Shown here: piece after piece, positions 9,237 to 17,285 of the stretch
Layout: each line of letters begins with the position of its first letter
Position numbering within the stretch: the stretch's first letter is position 1
From: Corynebacterium uropygiale
Lineage (GTDB): Bacteria > Actinomycetota > Actinomycetes > Mycobacteriales > Mycobacteriaceae
Assembly: GCF_021568315.1 (NCBI RefSeq)
Contig: NZ_JAKGSI010000001.1
Span: 62,001-126,000, forward strand
Length of the DNA stretch: 64,000 nucleotides
Reading direction: 5' to 3'
The notes under the pieces: model-generated
Told to the model about the DNA's origin: nothing
What the model saw: only the letters and a program-made list of their open reading frames with translations
Databases searched by the model: none
Position numbers and translations under genes: made by a program

Positions 9237-10652
9237 CTAGTGAAGCTCCAGGCGGCGCGACATATCGGAGGCGAAGACGCCGTGCGGGTCGATGGCGTTG
9301 CGGGTGGCCAGCCAGCCGTCGAGGCCGGGGTACATGGCGTGGAACATCTCCGCGGAGGTGCGGGACTCCTTGGCCAGGTAGAGGCGGCCGCCGAACTCGA
9401 GGACGCGGCGGTCCAGGTCATCGAGGAACTCGCCCAGGCCGGGGCGGATGGGGAAGTCCACGCACACGTTCCAGCCGGGCATCGGGTAGGAGAGCGGCGC
9501 CTTGTTGCCGGGCCCGAAGAGCTTGAAGACGTTGAGCGCCGAGTAGTGCCCCGAGCGCTGGATGTCCCGGATGATCTCCTTGAACGGCTCGACGGCTTCC
9601 GTGGGCACGACGAACTGATACTGGAGGAAGCCCTTCTTGCCGTAGCCGCGGTTCCACTCGCCGATGAGGTCCAGGGGCTGATAGAACTGCGTGAGATTCT
9701 TGATGGCGTTGCGCGCCGGGGAGCCCATGAAGTAGTAGGCCTCGCCGACGGCCATGAGCGAAAGCTTGTTCATGGTCCAGGACGGGAAGATGTCCGGCAC
9801 CGTCATGAGCTGTGGGGCGTTGAACTTCAGCGGATCCTTGGCCAGCTTGGGGGCGTATTCCTTCAGCTGGTCGAGGGTGGCGAGGGAGCCACGGGAAATG
9901 GTGGCGCGCCCGAGCTTCGGTTCCGGCGAGATGACGTCGAACCACGCGGAGGAGTAGGTGTAGTTCACCTCGGAGCCATCGGAGTGGAGCGCGATGGTCT
10001 CCTCGAGGTTGGAGGTGCGGTCCGTGTCGGAGATGAAGTAGGCGGTCTCCGTCTTGGTCATCCGGATCGTGGCGCGCAGGATGATGCCCGTGAGGCCCAT
10101 GCCGCCGACGGTGGCCCAGAAGAGCTCGCCCTCGGGGTCATCGGGGGAGCCCTCCGGCTCGAGGTGGAGGACGCGGCCGTCCGCGACGAGCAGCTCCATC
10201 GAGACGACGTGGTTACCGAAGGATCCCGCCGAGTGGTGGTTCTTGCCGTGGATGTCCGGGCCGATCGCCCCGCCGATGGTCACCTGCCGCGTGCCGGGGA
10301 GCACCGGGACCCAGAGGCCATAGGGGAGGGCGGCCTTCATGAGCTGGTCCAGCGTCACGCCGCCGTCGACGTCGACGAGGGCGGACTCCGCGTCAATCGA
10401 GTGGATCCTGTTGAGCGGCGTCATGTCGACGATGAGCCCGCCGCCGTTCTGGGCGGGGTCGCCGTAGGAGCGGCCCATGCCGCGGGGGATGACGCCTCGA
10501 CGAAGGTGCTCCGGCTTCTCACTGTTCTGGTCCGCCACCTGCTGCACAGCGGCGATGATGGTGTCCACGTCCGGGGTGGACAGAACGTGAGCTGTTGACG
10601 GTGCGGTGCGCCCCCAACCGGTCAGAGATTGTTCTGTGGTCTGCAGTTGCAT
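9237..10652 (-). CDS. dprE1: Decaprenylphosphoryl-ribose 2-oxidase DprE1
   Basis: 471-residue FAD enzyme of the VAO/BBE fold that oxidises decaprenylphosphoryl-ribose at C2, the step hit by benzothiazinones in mycobacteria. The start chosen is the ATG at 10652 (MQLQTTEQ). The frame stays open for 57 more codons upstream, but that extension has no family character and would exceed the usual ~460 residues. The FAD-binding [10 protein letters not shown] loop is near residue 57. The residue attacked by benzothiazinones in M. tuberculosis (Cys387) is conserved as Cys397 in [10 protein letters not shown]. It is the first gene of the dprE1-dprE2-aftA-emb unit. Confidence 0.95.
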   Translation of the reverse strand: MQLQTTEQSLTGWGRTAPSTAHVLSTPDVDTIIAAVQQVADQNSEKPEHLRRGVIPRGMGRSYGDPAQNGGGLIVDMTPLNRIHSIDAESALVDVDGGVTLDQLMKAALPYGLWVPVLPGTRQVTIGGAIGPDIHGKNHHSAGSFGNHVVSMELLVADGRVLHLEPEGSPDDPEGELFWATVGGMGLTGIILRATIRMTKTETAYFISDTDRTSNLEETIALHSDGSEVNYTYSSAWFDVISPEPKLGRATISRGSLATLDQLKEYAPKLAKDPLKFNAPQLMTVPDIFPSWTMNKLSLMAVGEAYYFMGSPARNAIKNLTQFYQPLDLIGEWNRGYGKKGFLQYQFVVPTEAVEPFKEIIRDIQRSGHYSALNVFKLFGPGNKAPLSYPMPGWNVCVDFPIRPGLGEFLDDLDRRVLEFGGRLYLAKESRTSAEMFHAMYPGLDGWLATRNAIDPHGVFASDMSRRLELH

Positions 10653-11166
10653 CTTCCGATTTTCTCTCGTCGATGGAGTTGAGTTACGTCCTCTTACCCT
10701 ACCTGGGGCATCTGGGCATTCCCTGTGTGCCGAGCGTGAGATAGATGACGCTCTCGCTGAAAAAATCCTTCGCGACGTGCAGAGTGAAACGAAGTCCGGC
10801 TGCGGGACGATAGGCCGACGCACTGCATAATATACGGTCCAAGGAAATAAACATTACGCCCCTCAAAACTTTTGCTGACCTGCGGATTTCTTAGTGGGCG
10901 TTCGGCGCGCACCCCCAGGAAGGGGGTAGGGGTGAGGCGGGAGGGAAGCGCTGCTCGGCGAGGTTTTGGGCTGAAAAACTGCACGTCGGGGGCGATTAGG
11001 CAATTTGATAGGATCTATGCACATAAACGGGAAATATTCCAGGGGAGATCTCCCGTTTCCTCCCCCTGGGATCCCCGCTATTCTCAGCATTGTCACGGAA
11101 ACAGCAGGGCAAGCATGGAGCCCCGCACCCCGTGATGTTGTTGCAGAAGTCTGAAAGGAAGAATCC
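10653..11166. other. 514-base intergenic region between dprE1 and the small peptide gene
   Basis: No convincing gene was found on either strand; the open frames here lack RBS and family character. The part next to 10652 must hold the promoter of the dprE1 operon. The part around 10990-11050 is more AT-rich (for example TTTGATAGGATCTATGCACATAAA broken by GC runs) and probably holds the promoter of the small peptide gene at 11167. No repeat or RNA gene was recognised. Confidence 0.6.
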
Positions 11167-11316
11167 ATGATTGAGTCCTCCCACACCATCGTTAACTCCG
11201 GTCTCCAGGGCCTCGGCGGCATCTTCAAGGCTGTCGTTGAGAGCATCACCTCCGTCGGTGGCTCCCTCGGTGAGGCCATCCAGAACCTCGTGAACGCCGT
11301 GTTCGGCGCTCTGTAA
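11167..11316 (+). CDS. 49-residue amphipathic peptide, candidate outer-membrane channel (PorA/PorH-like)
   Basis: Short gene with an ATG at 11167, a good RBS (AAAGGA at 11154-11159) and a strong terminator right after it. The product (starts MIESSHTIV, ends NAVFGAL) has no signal peptide. It is Gly/Ser/Val/Ile-rich with acidic and hydrophobic residues spaced as in an amphipathic helix (GGIFKAVVESITSVGGSLG). Corynebacterial PorA, PorH and related channel peptides are likewise 40-60 residues, leaderless and amphipathic, so this is a candidate. No direct sequence match is claimed. Alternatives are another cell-surface or membrane-active peptide. Confidence 0.6.
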   Translation: MIESSHTIVNSGLQGLGGIFKAVVESITSVGGSLGEAIQNLVNAVFGAL

Positions 11317-11340
11317 AGAGCCCTCCGACCTGGCGGTCAG

Positions 11341-11391
11341 AAAAGCCCCGGGCCTGTCCACACCTTCCGGTGGGCGGGCCCGGGGCCTTTT
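11341..11391. terminator. Bidirectional terminator
   Basis: Long GC-rich hairpin. The core is CCCCGGGCC (11346-11354) paired with GGCCCGGGG (11377-11385), flanked by AAAAG on the left and CCTTTT on the right. It therefore has a U-tract on both strands. It lies between the convergent small peptide gene (stop 11316) and the minus-strand gene ending at 11432. Confidence 0.85.
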
Positions 11392-11431
11392 CTGTGCCCG
11401 GGGCTTGTGTGGTGCGCTCACGCCCTCCGCG

Positions 11432-11662
11432 CTAGAGGTCCATGAGCTCCCGGATGCGCTCGGGGAGCTGCTCCTGGGAGCAGATGGTCTCTCCCTTGTA
11501 CTCGCGGAGGATGGCGTAGACCTCGCCGCGCGAGGTGCTGTCGAGCATCGGCAGCTCCTGGGCCATGAGGCGGGTCATGAAGTCATTGAGGGGGAGGTCC
11601 GTGTGCTGGGCGGCGACGTGCTCAGCCGCCTCGGGGGCCTTCTTTTTGAGGAATCCGAACAT
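11432..11662 (-). CDS. Unknown 76-residue protein
   Basis: Starts MFGFLKKKAPEAAEHV and ends RIRELMDL. The ATG at 11662 has a weak GGTGG upstream. The frame stays open further upstream, but that stretch only mirrors the plus-strand gene starting at 11699. The product is soluble and mostly helical, with a Lys-rich N-terminus and an acidic C-terminus. It is divergent from the gene at 11699, with a 36-base gap that must hold both promoters. Short proteins starting with MFGFLKKK-like motifs occur in corynebacteria without known function. Confidence 0.65.
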   Translation of the reverse strand: MFGFLKKKAPEAAEHVAAQHTDLPLNDFMTRLMAQELPMLDSTSRGEVYAILREYKGETICSQEQLPERIRELMDL

Positions 11663-11698
11663 GGGAGCCACCTTAGCCGCCCGCCTATGATGTGGTGC

Positions 11699-12211
11699 AT
11701 GAGTTCTCAGCATCCGGTTCTTGCCGTCGTCGATGAGCAGCAGGAGCGCACCGTCGTGTGGCATGTGCAAACGGCCCCTGGAATGGCGGAGGGCTCCGGC
11801 AAGCTCTCGGGGGCGTGGGTGCTCAGCGAGGAGGCGGGGGATGTGGACCCGGCGCAGCTGGAGGGGATCCTGGAGGGCACCCGGGTGGTGTCCGCGGAGG
11901 AGCCTCACCTTGAGGCGTTCGTCGAGGCTCTTCGTGAGGCCATCACCGAGCTGAAGGAGTACCGGATACCGGCGGGCTCGCAGAAAAAGACGCCCAGTGC
12001 GCCGAGGTTCTCGACGCCCACCGAGCCGGACCTCAACAAGATCGCCGAGGCCTATCACGGCGAGCCCGTGGGCCGGCGCGCGTGGACCGTCGCGACAGCC
12101 CTCGCCGAGCTGGTGAGCACGTGGCATGACATTGAGCGCCAACGCCGTGGGCGCAAGTACCTCAAAGAGGCCTTCGGCCCGGACATTCGAGCCCTGCCCG
12201 TGCCCCGCTGA
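11699..12211 (+). CDS. Unknown protein, 170 residues
   Basis: Start at the ATG 11699 (MSSQHPVLAVVDEQQ). The open frame continues upstream but would overlap the divergent gene and is not needed. The product is soluble and acidic in the first half (beta-like WVLSEEAGDVDPAQ), with a basic helical C-terminus (RQRRGRKYLKEAF). No family recognised. It ends 19 bases before the next gene, so the two may be co-transcribed. Confidence 0.7.
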   Translation: MSSQHPVLAVVDEQQERTVVWHVQTAPGMAEGSGKLSGAWVLSEEAGDVDPAQLEGILEGTRVVSAEEPHLEAFVEALREAITELKEYRIPAGSQKKTPSAPRFSTPTEPDLNKIAEAYHGEPVGRRAWTVATALAELVSTWHDIERQRRGRKYLKEAFGPDIRALPVPR

Positions 12212-12230
12212 GCCGCGCTACCCTGGTGGC

Positions 12231-13127
12231 ATGTCCACCGAGCGAGGCCTGGCCACCGTCGTGCCCTTGTACGACGCCCGTGCGCGCCGCAGCCGCCCGG
12301 ACGACGTCACGGTGGTGCTGAGCATCCAAGTCCAGAGCCAGGGGGTGGTGCGGGTCCTGGGAGTTCGCTCGACGCTCAGCCTCGCGGAGCTGGGCCACGT
12401 GGCGAGCGTGGCGCTCGGCGTGGCCTCCAGCCCGGACACGCCCGCCTTCTTCACGAGCAGCAGCTCCTCCTCGCCGCTCGAGCCTGGCATCCTGCTCGGG
12501 CACTGGCTTCGCGCGAGGGGCGATGATCTGGTCTTCCACTGGGGGCTGTGGTGCTTCGACGTCAGCGTCGTCGACATTCATCCGCGCGACCACGCCACCC
12601 CGGGGCGCCTGTGCATCGGCGGGGTGGGGGACTTCCTCGGACGGCCGTTCGATATTCCCCGAATCAATGCACACCTCACGGGGGTGAAGCATCGGCGTTG
12701 GCTCTTGCACTCCCTGCGGCCTGAGGTCCGAAGGGTGATTATGCGCGCTGGCGCCGATAGTTTCCTTCCGCTCATTCAGGCCCTTGATCTTTACCGGCCT
12801 CTCTGCCTGCCGGAGGACACGCGACGCATTCTCGATGCGCTACCCGTCGAGCAGGAGCCACGTGCCAGAGAGGCGTGGTGGCTGTGCGTGCTAGCGCTCA
12901 GCTGTTTGACGGGCGGCCCAGAGCGTCAAGAGATCCTGAGCGAGTCCTTTTATCAATGCACCGGGGAGGAACGCAGCGCAGAGGAGATCGCGTCGCTGTG
13001 CGCCGCCTCCCTGGAGGGGCTGCGGCAGGTGGGGGCGTATGGCGAGACGTGGGAGGTTCTGCCAGCAGACCAGCGCCTGGATCTCTACCGCTATGTGATG
13101 CGCGGTGAGATACCGAGTAGGCTGTGA
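12231..13127 (+). CDS. Protein resembling the plasmid pRiA4b ORF-3 family, 298 residues
   Basis: The middle part (about residues 25-145) has the layout of the pRiA4b ORF-3-like domain: a beta strand VLSIQVQSQG, a helix SLAELGHVASVALG, an aromatic stretch FHWGLWCFDV, and a Cys/Gly turn LCIGGVGDF. The second half is helical and unrelated to anything recognised. The start is the ATG at 12231. It is probably cytosolic; the biochemical role of this family is unknown. It follows the gene at 11699 closely and its stop is 4 bases before the likely gtrA start, so a short operon is plausible. The family call rests on pattern only. Confidence 0.5.
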   Translation: MSTERGLATVVPLYDARARRSRPDDVTVVLSIQVQSQGVVRVLGVRSTLSLAELGHVASVALGVASSPDTPAFFTSSSSSSPLEPGILLGHWLRARGDDLVFHWGLWCFDVSVVDIHPRDHATPGRLCIGGVGDFLGRPFDIPRINAHLTGVKHRRWLLHSLRPEVRRVIMRAGADSFLPLIQALDLYRPLCLPEDTRRILDALPVEQEPRAREAWWLCVLALSCLTGGPERQEILSESFYQCTGEERSAEEIASLCAASLEGLRQVGAYGETWEVLPADQRLDLYRYVMRGEIPSRL

Positions 13128-13131
13128 GTCC

Positions 13132-13617
13132 GTGTCTGAGATCGATAGCGAGAATACTTCCCAGATTCCCCAGCCCACGGAGCCCCAGCCACTGCCGGTG
13201 CCGCCCACCGGCAAGACAAATAGCCTAGGGGTACAGGCTTTTCGGTTCATCGTGTCAGGTGGGATCTCCGCGGTGGTGGATCTGGGGTTGACCTGGATCT
13301 TGCGGCTGGGCTGTGGATGGTCTGTACCGCCGTCGAGGACCATCGGTTTCATCTGTGGCACAACGACGGCATACCTCATTAATAGGCGCTGGACATTCCA
13401 GGCGGAACCGAGCTGGCGGAGATTCATCGCCGTTGCGGTCCTCTATGCCCTGACCTATGGCATCAATATTGGGGGGCAGACACTCGGGGAACACCTGTTC
13501 TTGGCATGGGGATGGACGCCGTGGATCGCTCTCGTCGTTGCTTTTGTGATCAGCCAAGGGGTAGCGACGGTTATTAACTTTGTCGTACAGAGAGCGGTGA
13601 TCTTTCGGATGCGGTAG
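13132..13617 (+). CDS. GtrA-family membrane protein
   Basis: About 161 residues from a GTG at 13132 (an in-frame ATG at 13105 would overlap the previous gene by 23 bases). A proline-rich cytosolic N-terminus of about 30 residues precedes four transmembrane segments. GtrA signatures are FRFIVSGGISAVVD at the first span, LINRRWTF after the second, and VINFVVQRAVIFRMR at the end. GtrA proteins are thought to help polyprenyl-linked sugars cross the membrane. A GtrA protein is a usual neighbour of dprE1/glfT1 in mycobacteria and corynebacteria, which suits a role with decaprenyl-phospho-arabinose. The substrate is an inference. Confidence 0.85.
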   Translation: MSEIDSENTSQIPQPTEPQPLPVPPTGKTNSLGVQAFRFIVSGGISAVVDLGLTWILRLGCGWSVPPSRTIGFICGTTTAYLINRRWTFQAEPSWRRFIAVAVLYALTYGINIGGQTLGEHLFLAWGWTPWIALVVAFVISQGVATVINFVVQRAVIFRMR

Positions 13618-13714
13618 GGGGTACCAGTTGGGGGAAGTGCTGCGAAGGTAAGCCCTTTCCGGTATATTTGTGCTCCACAAAGGACAATGGAGCGAACAAG
13701 CCTGCGGAGGGGCG

Positions 13715-14161
13715 ATGAAAAAGCTCATTGCGCTGAGCGCGGCGGTAGTGTTGTGGGGCGCTGCGGGAGTGGCAGCAGCCTTGCCAGAGGAGTCGGGAAA
13801 GCGGGAGGAAGCTGCGGTTGCCGAGACCTTCTACGATCCTGAGGCGCCCCCTGAGCTCGCAGAAAAAACGCCCATCAGTGAGAGTCAAGGCAGCAAAGAC
13901 CGCCAGATCCTTGAGAAGGAACGGGCAGCACAATTTGCTGAGGCTCAGGTCGGAAAAGGGTATGAATTAAATTTCGCTATCAGTCGATCCGCGGGAAGAG
14001 ATTCTAAAAAATTTAACTGCTCCTCTCTGGTGTGGGCGTCCTATATGGCCGCAACGGAAGGGTCCATAGATCTCGGAAAAAACAGATGGATCTCCTTCTG
14101 GCGTTATGGGGTGTATCCTATTGATCTGGCAAACTCTGCCGACGCTAAAGAGGTTCAATAA
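13715..14161 (+). CDS. Secreted YiiX/NlpC-P60-like protein, apparently short of its N-terminal catalytic part
   Basis: 148 residues with a signal peptide (MKKLIALSAAVVLWG... cut near AAA/LPEES) and a good RBS (GCGGAGGGG). The C-terminal half has the permuted NlpC/P60 (YiiX-like) pattern: a helix AEAQVGKGYELNF, the cysteine motif FNCSSLVWASY (Cys near residue 105), and the end motif VYPIDLANS. In this family a histidine earlier in the chain completes the active site, but this protein contains no histidine at all. It is therefore a truncated or inactive version. It sits in an AT-rich pocket and ends directly against the lipoprotein gene with no gap. Confidence 0.65.
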   Translation: MKKLIALSAAVVLWGAAGVAAALPEESGKREEAAVAETFYDPEAPPELAEKTPISESQGSKDRQILEKERAAQFAEAQVGKGYELNFAISRSAGRDSKKFNCSSLVWASYMAATEGSIDLGKNRWISFWRYGVYPIDLANSADAKEVQ

Positions 14162-15325
14162 ATGAAGTGTATCCGAGGCAGCTTAGTATGGGCAGTGTCT
14201 TGTTGCTTCCTCATTACTGCTTGCTCTACTAGTGGCCAAGAAATAACTGATAGGCCAGACATTGGGGAGTATGAATATCTCGGAATGGCGGTATCCACAT
14301 CACCGACCATGACGAAGGGGGCTAACGATATTATCATCGCTAGCGACTCTCGCGGGGAAGTGGATATCATTGCGGAAGACGGTGAGGTGTATCATAATTT
14401 TATCAGGCGATTAGGAAACTATTTTGCAAAAGCGGTCCCAGATGGAATACTGATATTCGATAAGCAGGGCAATCCGATCCGGAAGTTCGACACAGACACG
14501 GGCGGTTACCTTATGGATGCAAATAGCTCTGATGATGGTAATCTGCTTGGGATGTCGTTTAATATTGGACGGGCTCAACAAGGAAATCTGGGGGGAAATC
14601 GTCTAGCCTTAACGGATGGGAAGAAAGTTAGCTATATAAACTCGAATTACCTGGTTGAAGGTATGACGGTGTGCGATGATGGAAGGATGTTATGGTTTGA
14701 TCGGCCTGATGAAGCTAATATGAAAGCAATTAAGGTAGCGGAGATGCGACTGGATGGAACGATTCGATCGGAAATCATCGATGGATACAAGTTTGAGAAT
14801 CTTCACCGCGGGAGTTTTGACTGCAATGATCAATCCGCTATGTTTTTCTATTCTGAGGAAGAGCAGACTTACAGGATAAAAGTGAATGGGGTCTTCAGTG
14901 AAAATAACTCTACCGAGGTCCTCGGAGAGGAGCTCCCCTGGGAAGAACAGGCATTCGACGGTTTTTTTGTTTACAATGGCAGATACTACGAGGTGTCGGA
15001 TACCGGCAAGCTTCGAGGTAGAGGAACTCATAGTGCATCCGACGATATCCAGGTACAGTTAGATATCGGCGGCGATCGAGCGTTCATGGCTTCTCGTTTT
15101 GGGAAGTGGCTTCTCGTGAACCATTTTCCTCGAGAAGGTAGCGATAAAAAATATATCACAGTTTTCGATATTGATAATCCATCCTGCCGAAGTGAACGGA
15201 GGACGATTTCTTTCAATGACTCTCCATTGATAGAGTCTAAAGGAAAAGAAATGGGAGTGAGGTTGATGCTTGCCAGTGTTGTTCCGGTTGGTGCGCCAAC
15301 TGTGACATGTAAAAATTGGAGGTAA
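14162..15325 (+). CDS. Putative lipoprotein of unknown function, 387 residues
   Basis: The ATG follows the previous stop codon directly (TAA-ATG), so it is co-translated with the YiiX-like gene. The N-terminus is a lipoprotein signal peptide with lipobox LITAC (Cys near residue 21). The mature part has repeated short beta-strand units with Asp-Gly turns (for example AEDGEVY, FDKQGNPI, CDDGRMLW), as in beta-propellers. That fold is a guess. The gene is clearly more AT-rich than the flanking cell-wall genes, which suggests recent acquisition. It probably acts on the outer face of the membrane with its partner. Confidence 0.7.
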   Translation: MKCIRGSLVWAVSCCFLITACSTSGQEITDRPDIGEYEYLGMAVSTSPTMTKGANDIIIASDSRGEVDIIAEDGEVYHNFIRRLGNYFAKAVPDGILIFDKQGNPIRKFDTDTGGYLMDANSSDDGNLLGMSFNIGRAQQGNLGGNRLALTDGKKVSYINSNYLVEGMTVCDDGRMLWFDRPDEANMKAIKVAEMRLDGTIRSEIIDGYKFENLHRGSFDCNDQSAMFFYSEEEQTYRIKVNGVFSENNSTEVLGEELPWEEQAFDGFFVYNGRYYEVSDTGKLRGRGTHSASDDIQVQLDIGGDRAFMASRFGKWLLVNHFPREGSDKKYITVFDIDNPSCRSERRTISFNDSPLIESKGKEMGVRLMLASVVPVGAPTVTCKNWR

Positions 15326-15485
15326 AGACTCGTGATGATGTGCTCTCGTGGGCCTTCTGTGCCATAGAGTTTTCTCTTATTGAGCGCGGAATTATCAAAG
15401 GATGATCGAACCTAGCATGATATGACGTTGCGCCTTCTCATTATTCTCACCTGATGTATTTGTGAAGACGATCGAGTAGGTGTTA
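15326..15485. other. Non-coding gap between convergent genes
   Basis: 160 bases between the lipoprotein stop and the glfT1 stop. AT-rich, with no clear hairpin, gene or repeat seen. Confidence 0.5.
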
Positions 15486-16427
15486 TTAGTGGATATCACC
15501 ATACCTCGCGAAGTGTTCTCGGCGCCCCTTGCGGTGGAGCCTCAACCACTCACGGAAACCGGTGATATCGCGGCGTTGCACCAGGAAGAACCAGGCGAAT
15601 CGTGCATATTCCTGGGGGAGGAGCCTCCGCATCCCCGGCTGGTTCATGAGGTATCCGCGGTTTCGATAGGTAAAGAAGCGCTTCACCTCATTGTCAGGGT
15701 ATTGGGTGTGCATCCGCCCCCCAAGAATGGGCTTGAACTCCTCTGCGCCATCTGGGTGCAGGTATGCCGTTCTGAGACAGGTACCAAACCTCTGGCCGGA
15801 GCGGACAAGTCGCCGGTGATATTCCACCTCATCGCCACGGATGAAGAGACGGAGGTCGGGCACTCCAATGCGGTCCAGGGTCTGTGCAGAAAATAGCGCA
15901 CCATTAAAGAGTGAGGCGATCCCCATGAGGACGTCTCCCTGCGGGTTTTTCGAATCGCTAAGTTCCTTACGGAAGCGACGCCACTCGAGGCCTCTTCGCA
16001 AGGGGAAAGCCAGCCTCTCCGGCTCCTCCAACGTGCACACGACGGGCGACACGGCGTCGAGCTGGTGGCGTCGAGCACAATCCAGGAGGTTAGCGAGGAC
16101 CTCCGGGCCTTCGGGGCGGCCGTCGTCGTCGGCGCACCATACGGCATCGGCGCCCAACGCCAGTGCAGTGAGGAAACCATAGGCAAATCCGCCGCCCCCG
16201 CCAAGATTGTGTTGGGAAGGCAGATACACGCCACGGTCCCCCGCAATGTCCTCAAGGAGCTCTTTCACCCGGATCTCGTTGCCATTGTCCACGACGATGA
16301 TGTGCTGGACCGGCCGGGTTTGCTCCGCGACCACTCGGAGGGAATGCTGCAGCAGCTCCGCCCGATGATGGGTGACGATAACAGCGGCAATCGAGCTCGC
16401 GGAGGAAAGAGAGTTCATGGGACTCAT
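15486..16427 (-). CDS. glfT1: Galactofuranosyltransferase GlfT1
   Basis: 313-residue GT2 (GT-A fold) enzyme that adds the first galactofuranose residues to the decaprenyl-PP-GlcNAc-Rha acceptor at the cytosolic face. It has the N-terminal AVIVTHHRAE strand, the nucleotide-binding VVDNGNE, a Gly-rich NLGGGGGFAYG and the metal-binding DDD in WCADDDGRPEG near residue 100. Length fits Rv3782 homologues (about 300). The start at 16427 (MSPMNS) could also be the ATG three codons later. The order glfT1-wzt-wzm is the conserved galactan export cluster, although here the genes run wzm-wzt-glfT1 on the minus strand. Confidence 0.9.
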   Translation of the reverse strand: MSPMNSLSSASSIAAVIVTHHRAELLQHSLRVVAEQTRPVQHIIVVDNGNEIRVKELLEDIAGDRGVYLPSQHNLGGGGGFAYGFLTALALGADAVWCADDDGRPEGPEVLANLLDCARRHQLDAVSPVVCTLEEPERLAFPLRRGLEWRRFRKELSDSKNPQGDVLMGIASLFNGALFSAQTLDRIGVPDLRLFIRGDEVEYHRRLVRSGQRFGTCLRTAYLHPDGAEEFKPILGGRMHTQYPDNEVKRFFTYRNRGYLMNQPGMRRLLPQEYARFAWFFLVQRRDITGFREWLRLHRKGRREHFARYGDIH

Positions 16428-16454
16428 TGTGCCACGGAGAATGGTGCCAGCACT

Positions 16455-17249
16455 TTAGCGGCGGTTCTCGGCAATGTCTTGCATGAGCCGACGCACGTGA
16501 TCCCCTGCGGCTTTCCCTTCGTAGGCCTCCACAACGTCATCGACGTACCCCGCCTTGCGGACACTCCCATGATCGATCCACAGCGCGGTGGTGCAGAGCT
16601 GGGCCAGGAAGTCATTGGAATGCGAGGCAAAAACAAGGATGCCCGATCGCTCGACCATCTCCTGCAGCCGGTGACGAGCCTTGGCCATGAACGCGGCATC
16701 GACCGCGCCAATGCCCTCGTCCAGAAGCAGGATCTCCGGCTCGATGGAGGTCACAACCCCGAGGGCAAGGCGGATCCTCATGCCCGTGGAGTAGGTGCGC
16801 AGCGGCATCGCGAGGTAGTCGCCCAGCTCGGAGAACTCGGCGATCTCGTCCATCTTCTTCTTCATCTGGCGGCGCGTCTGCCCGAGGAACAGCCCGCGGA
16901 TGATGATGTTCTCATACCCGGAGATCTCCGGGTCCATGCCCACACCGAGGTCAAAGACGGGGGCGACGCGGCCGCGAATGTCCGCCGAGCCGCGCGTCGG
17001 CTCATAAATGCCGGACAGCAGGCGGAGGAGGGTGGACTTTCCCGCACCATTGTGGCCGACGAGGCCCACGCGATCCCCCTCGCGGAGGTGGAGGTTAATG
17101 TCCTTGAGCGCCTCCACGACGACGACGTTGTGCGCATTGCGCCCGATCGCGCCACCCGCCGCCCCGAGGAAGGCCTTCTTCATGGAGCGGGACTTCGCGT
17201 CAAAGATGGGGAAGTCGACGCAGGCGTTATAGGTATCGACGGAAACCAT
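16455..17249 (-). CDS. wzt: Galactan ABC exporter, ATP-binding subunit (Wzt)
   Basis: 264-residue ATPase of the O-antigen/teichoic-acid export type. It works with Wzm to flip lipid-linked galactan to the outer face. It has Walker A GHNGAGKST near residue 64, a signature-like YSTGMRIRLALG near residue 155, and Walker B LLLDEGIGAVD near residue 180. It lacks the extra C-terminal carbohydrate-binding domain of some O-antigen Wzt proteins. It is the homologue of Rv3781. It follows wzm by 36 bases and precedes glfT1 by 27. Confidence 0.92.
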   Translation of the reverse strand: MVSVDTYNACVDFPIFDAKSRSMKKAFLGAAGGAIGRNAHNVVVVEALKDINLHLREGDRVGLVGHNGAGKSTLLRLLSGIYEPTRGSADIRGRVAPVFDLGVGMDPEISGYENIIIRGLFLGQTRRQMKKKMDEIAEFSELGDYLAMPLRTYSTGMRIRLALGVVTSIEPEILLLDEGIGAVDAAFMAKARHRLQEMVERSGILVFASHSNDFLAQLCTTALWIDHGSVRKAGYVDDVVEAYEGKAAGDHVRRLMQDIAENRR

Positions 17250-17285
17250 GAGCTCTTCGTTCTCCTTCTGATAAAACCCGGTTCT

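Noticed and set aside
10653..10823. Extension of dprE1 by 57 codons upstream
   Set aside because: The family starts near MQLQ; the extension is Ser/Arg-rich, without conservation, and lies in the promoter region.
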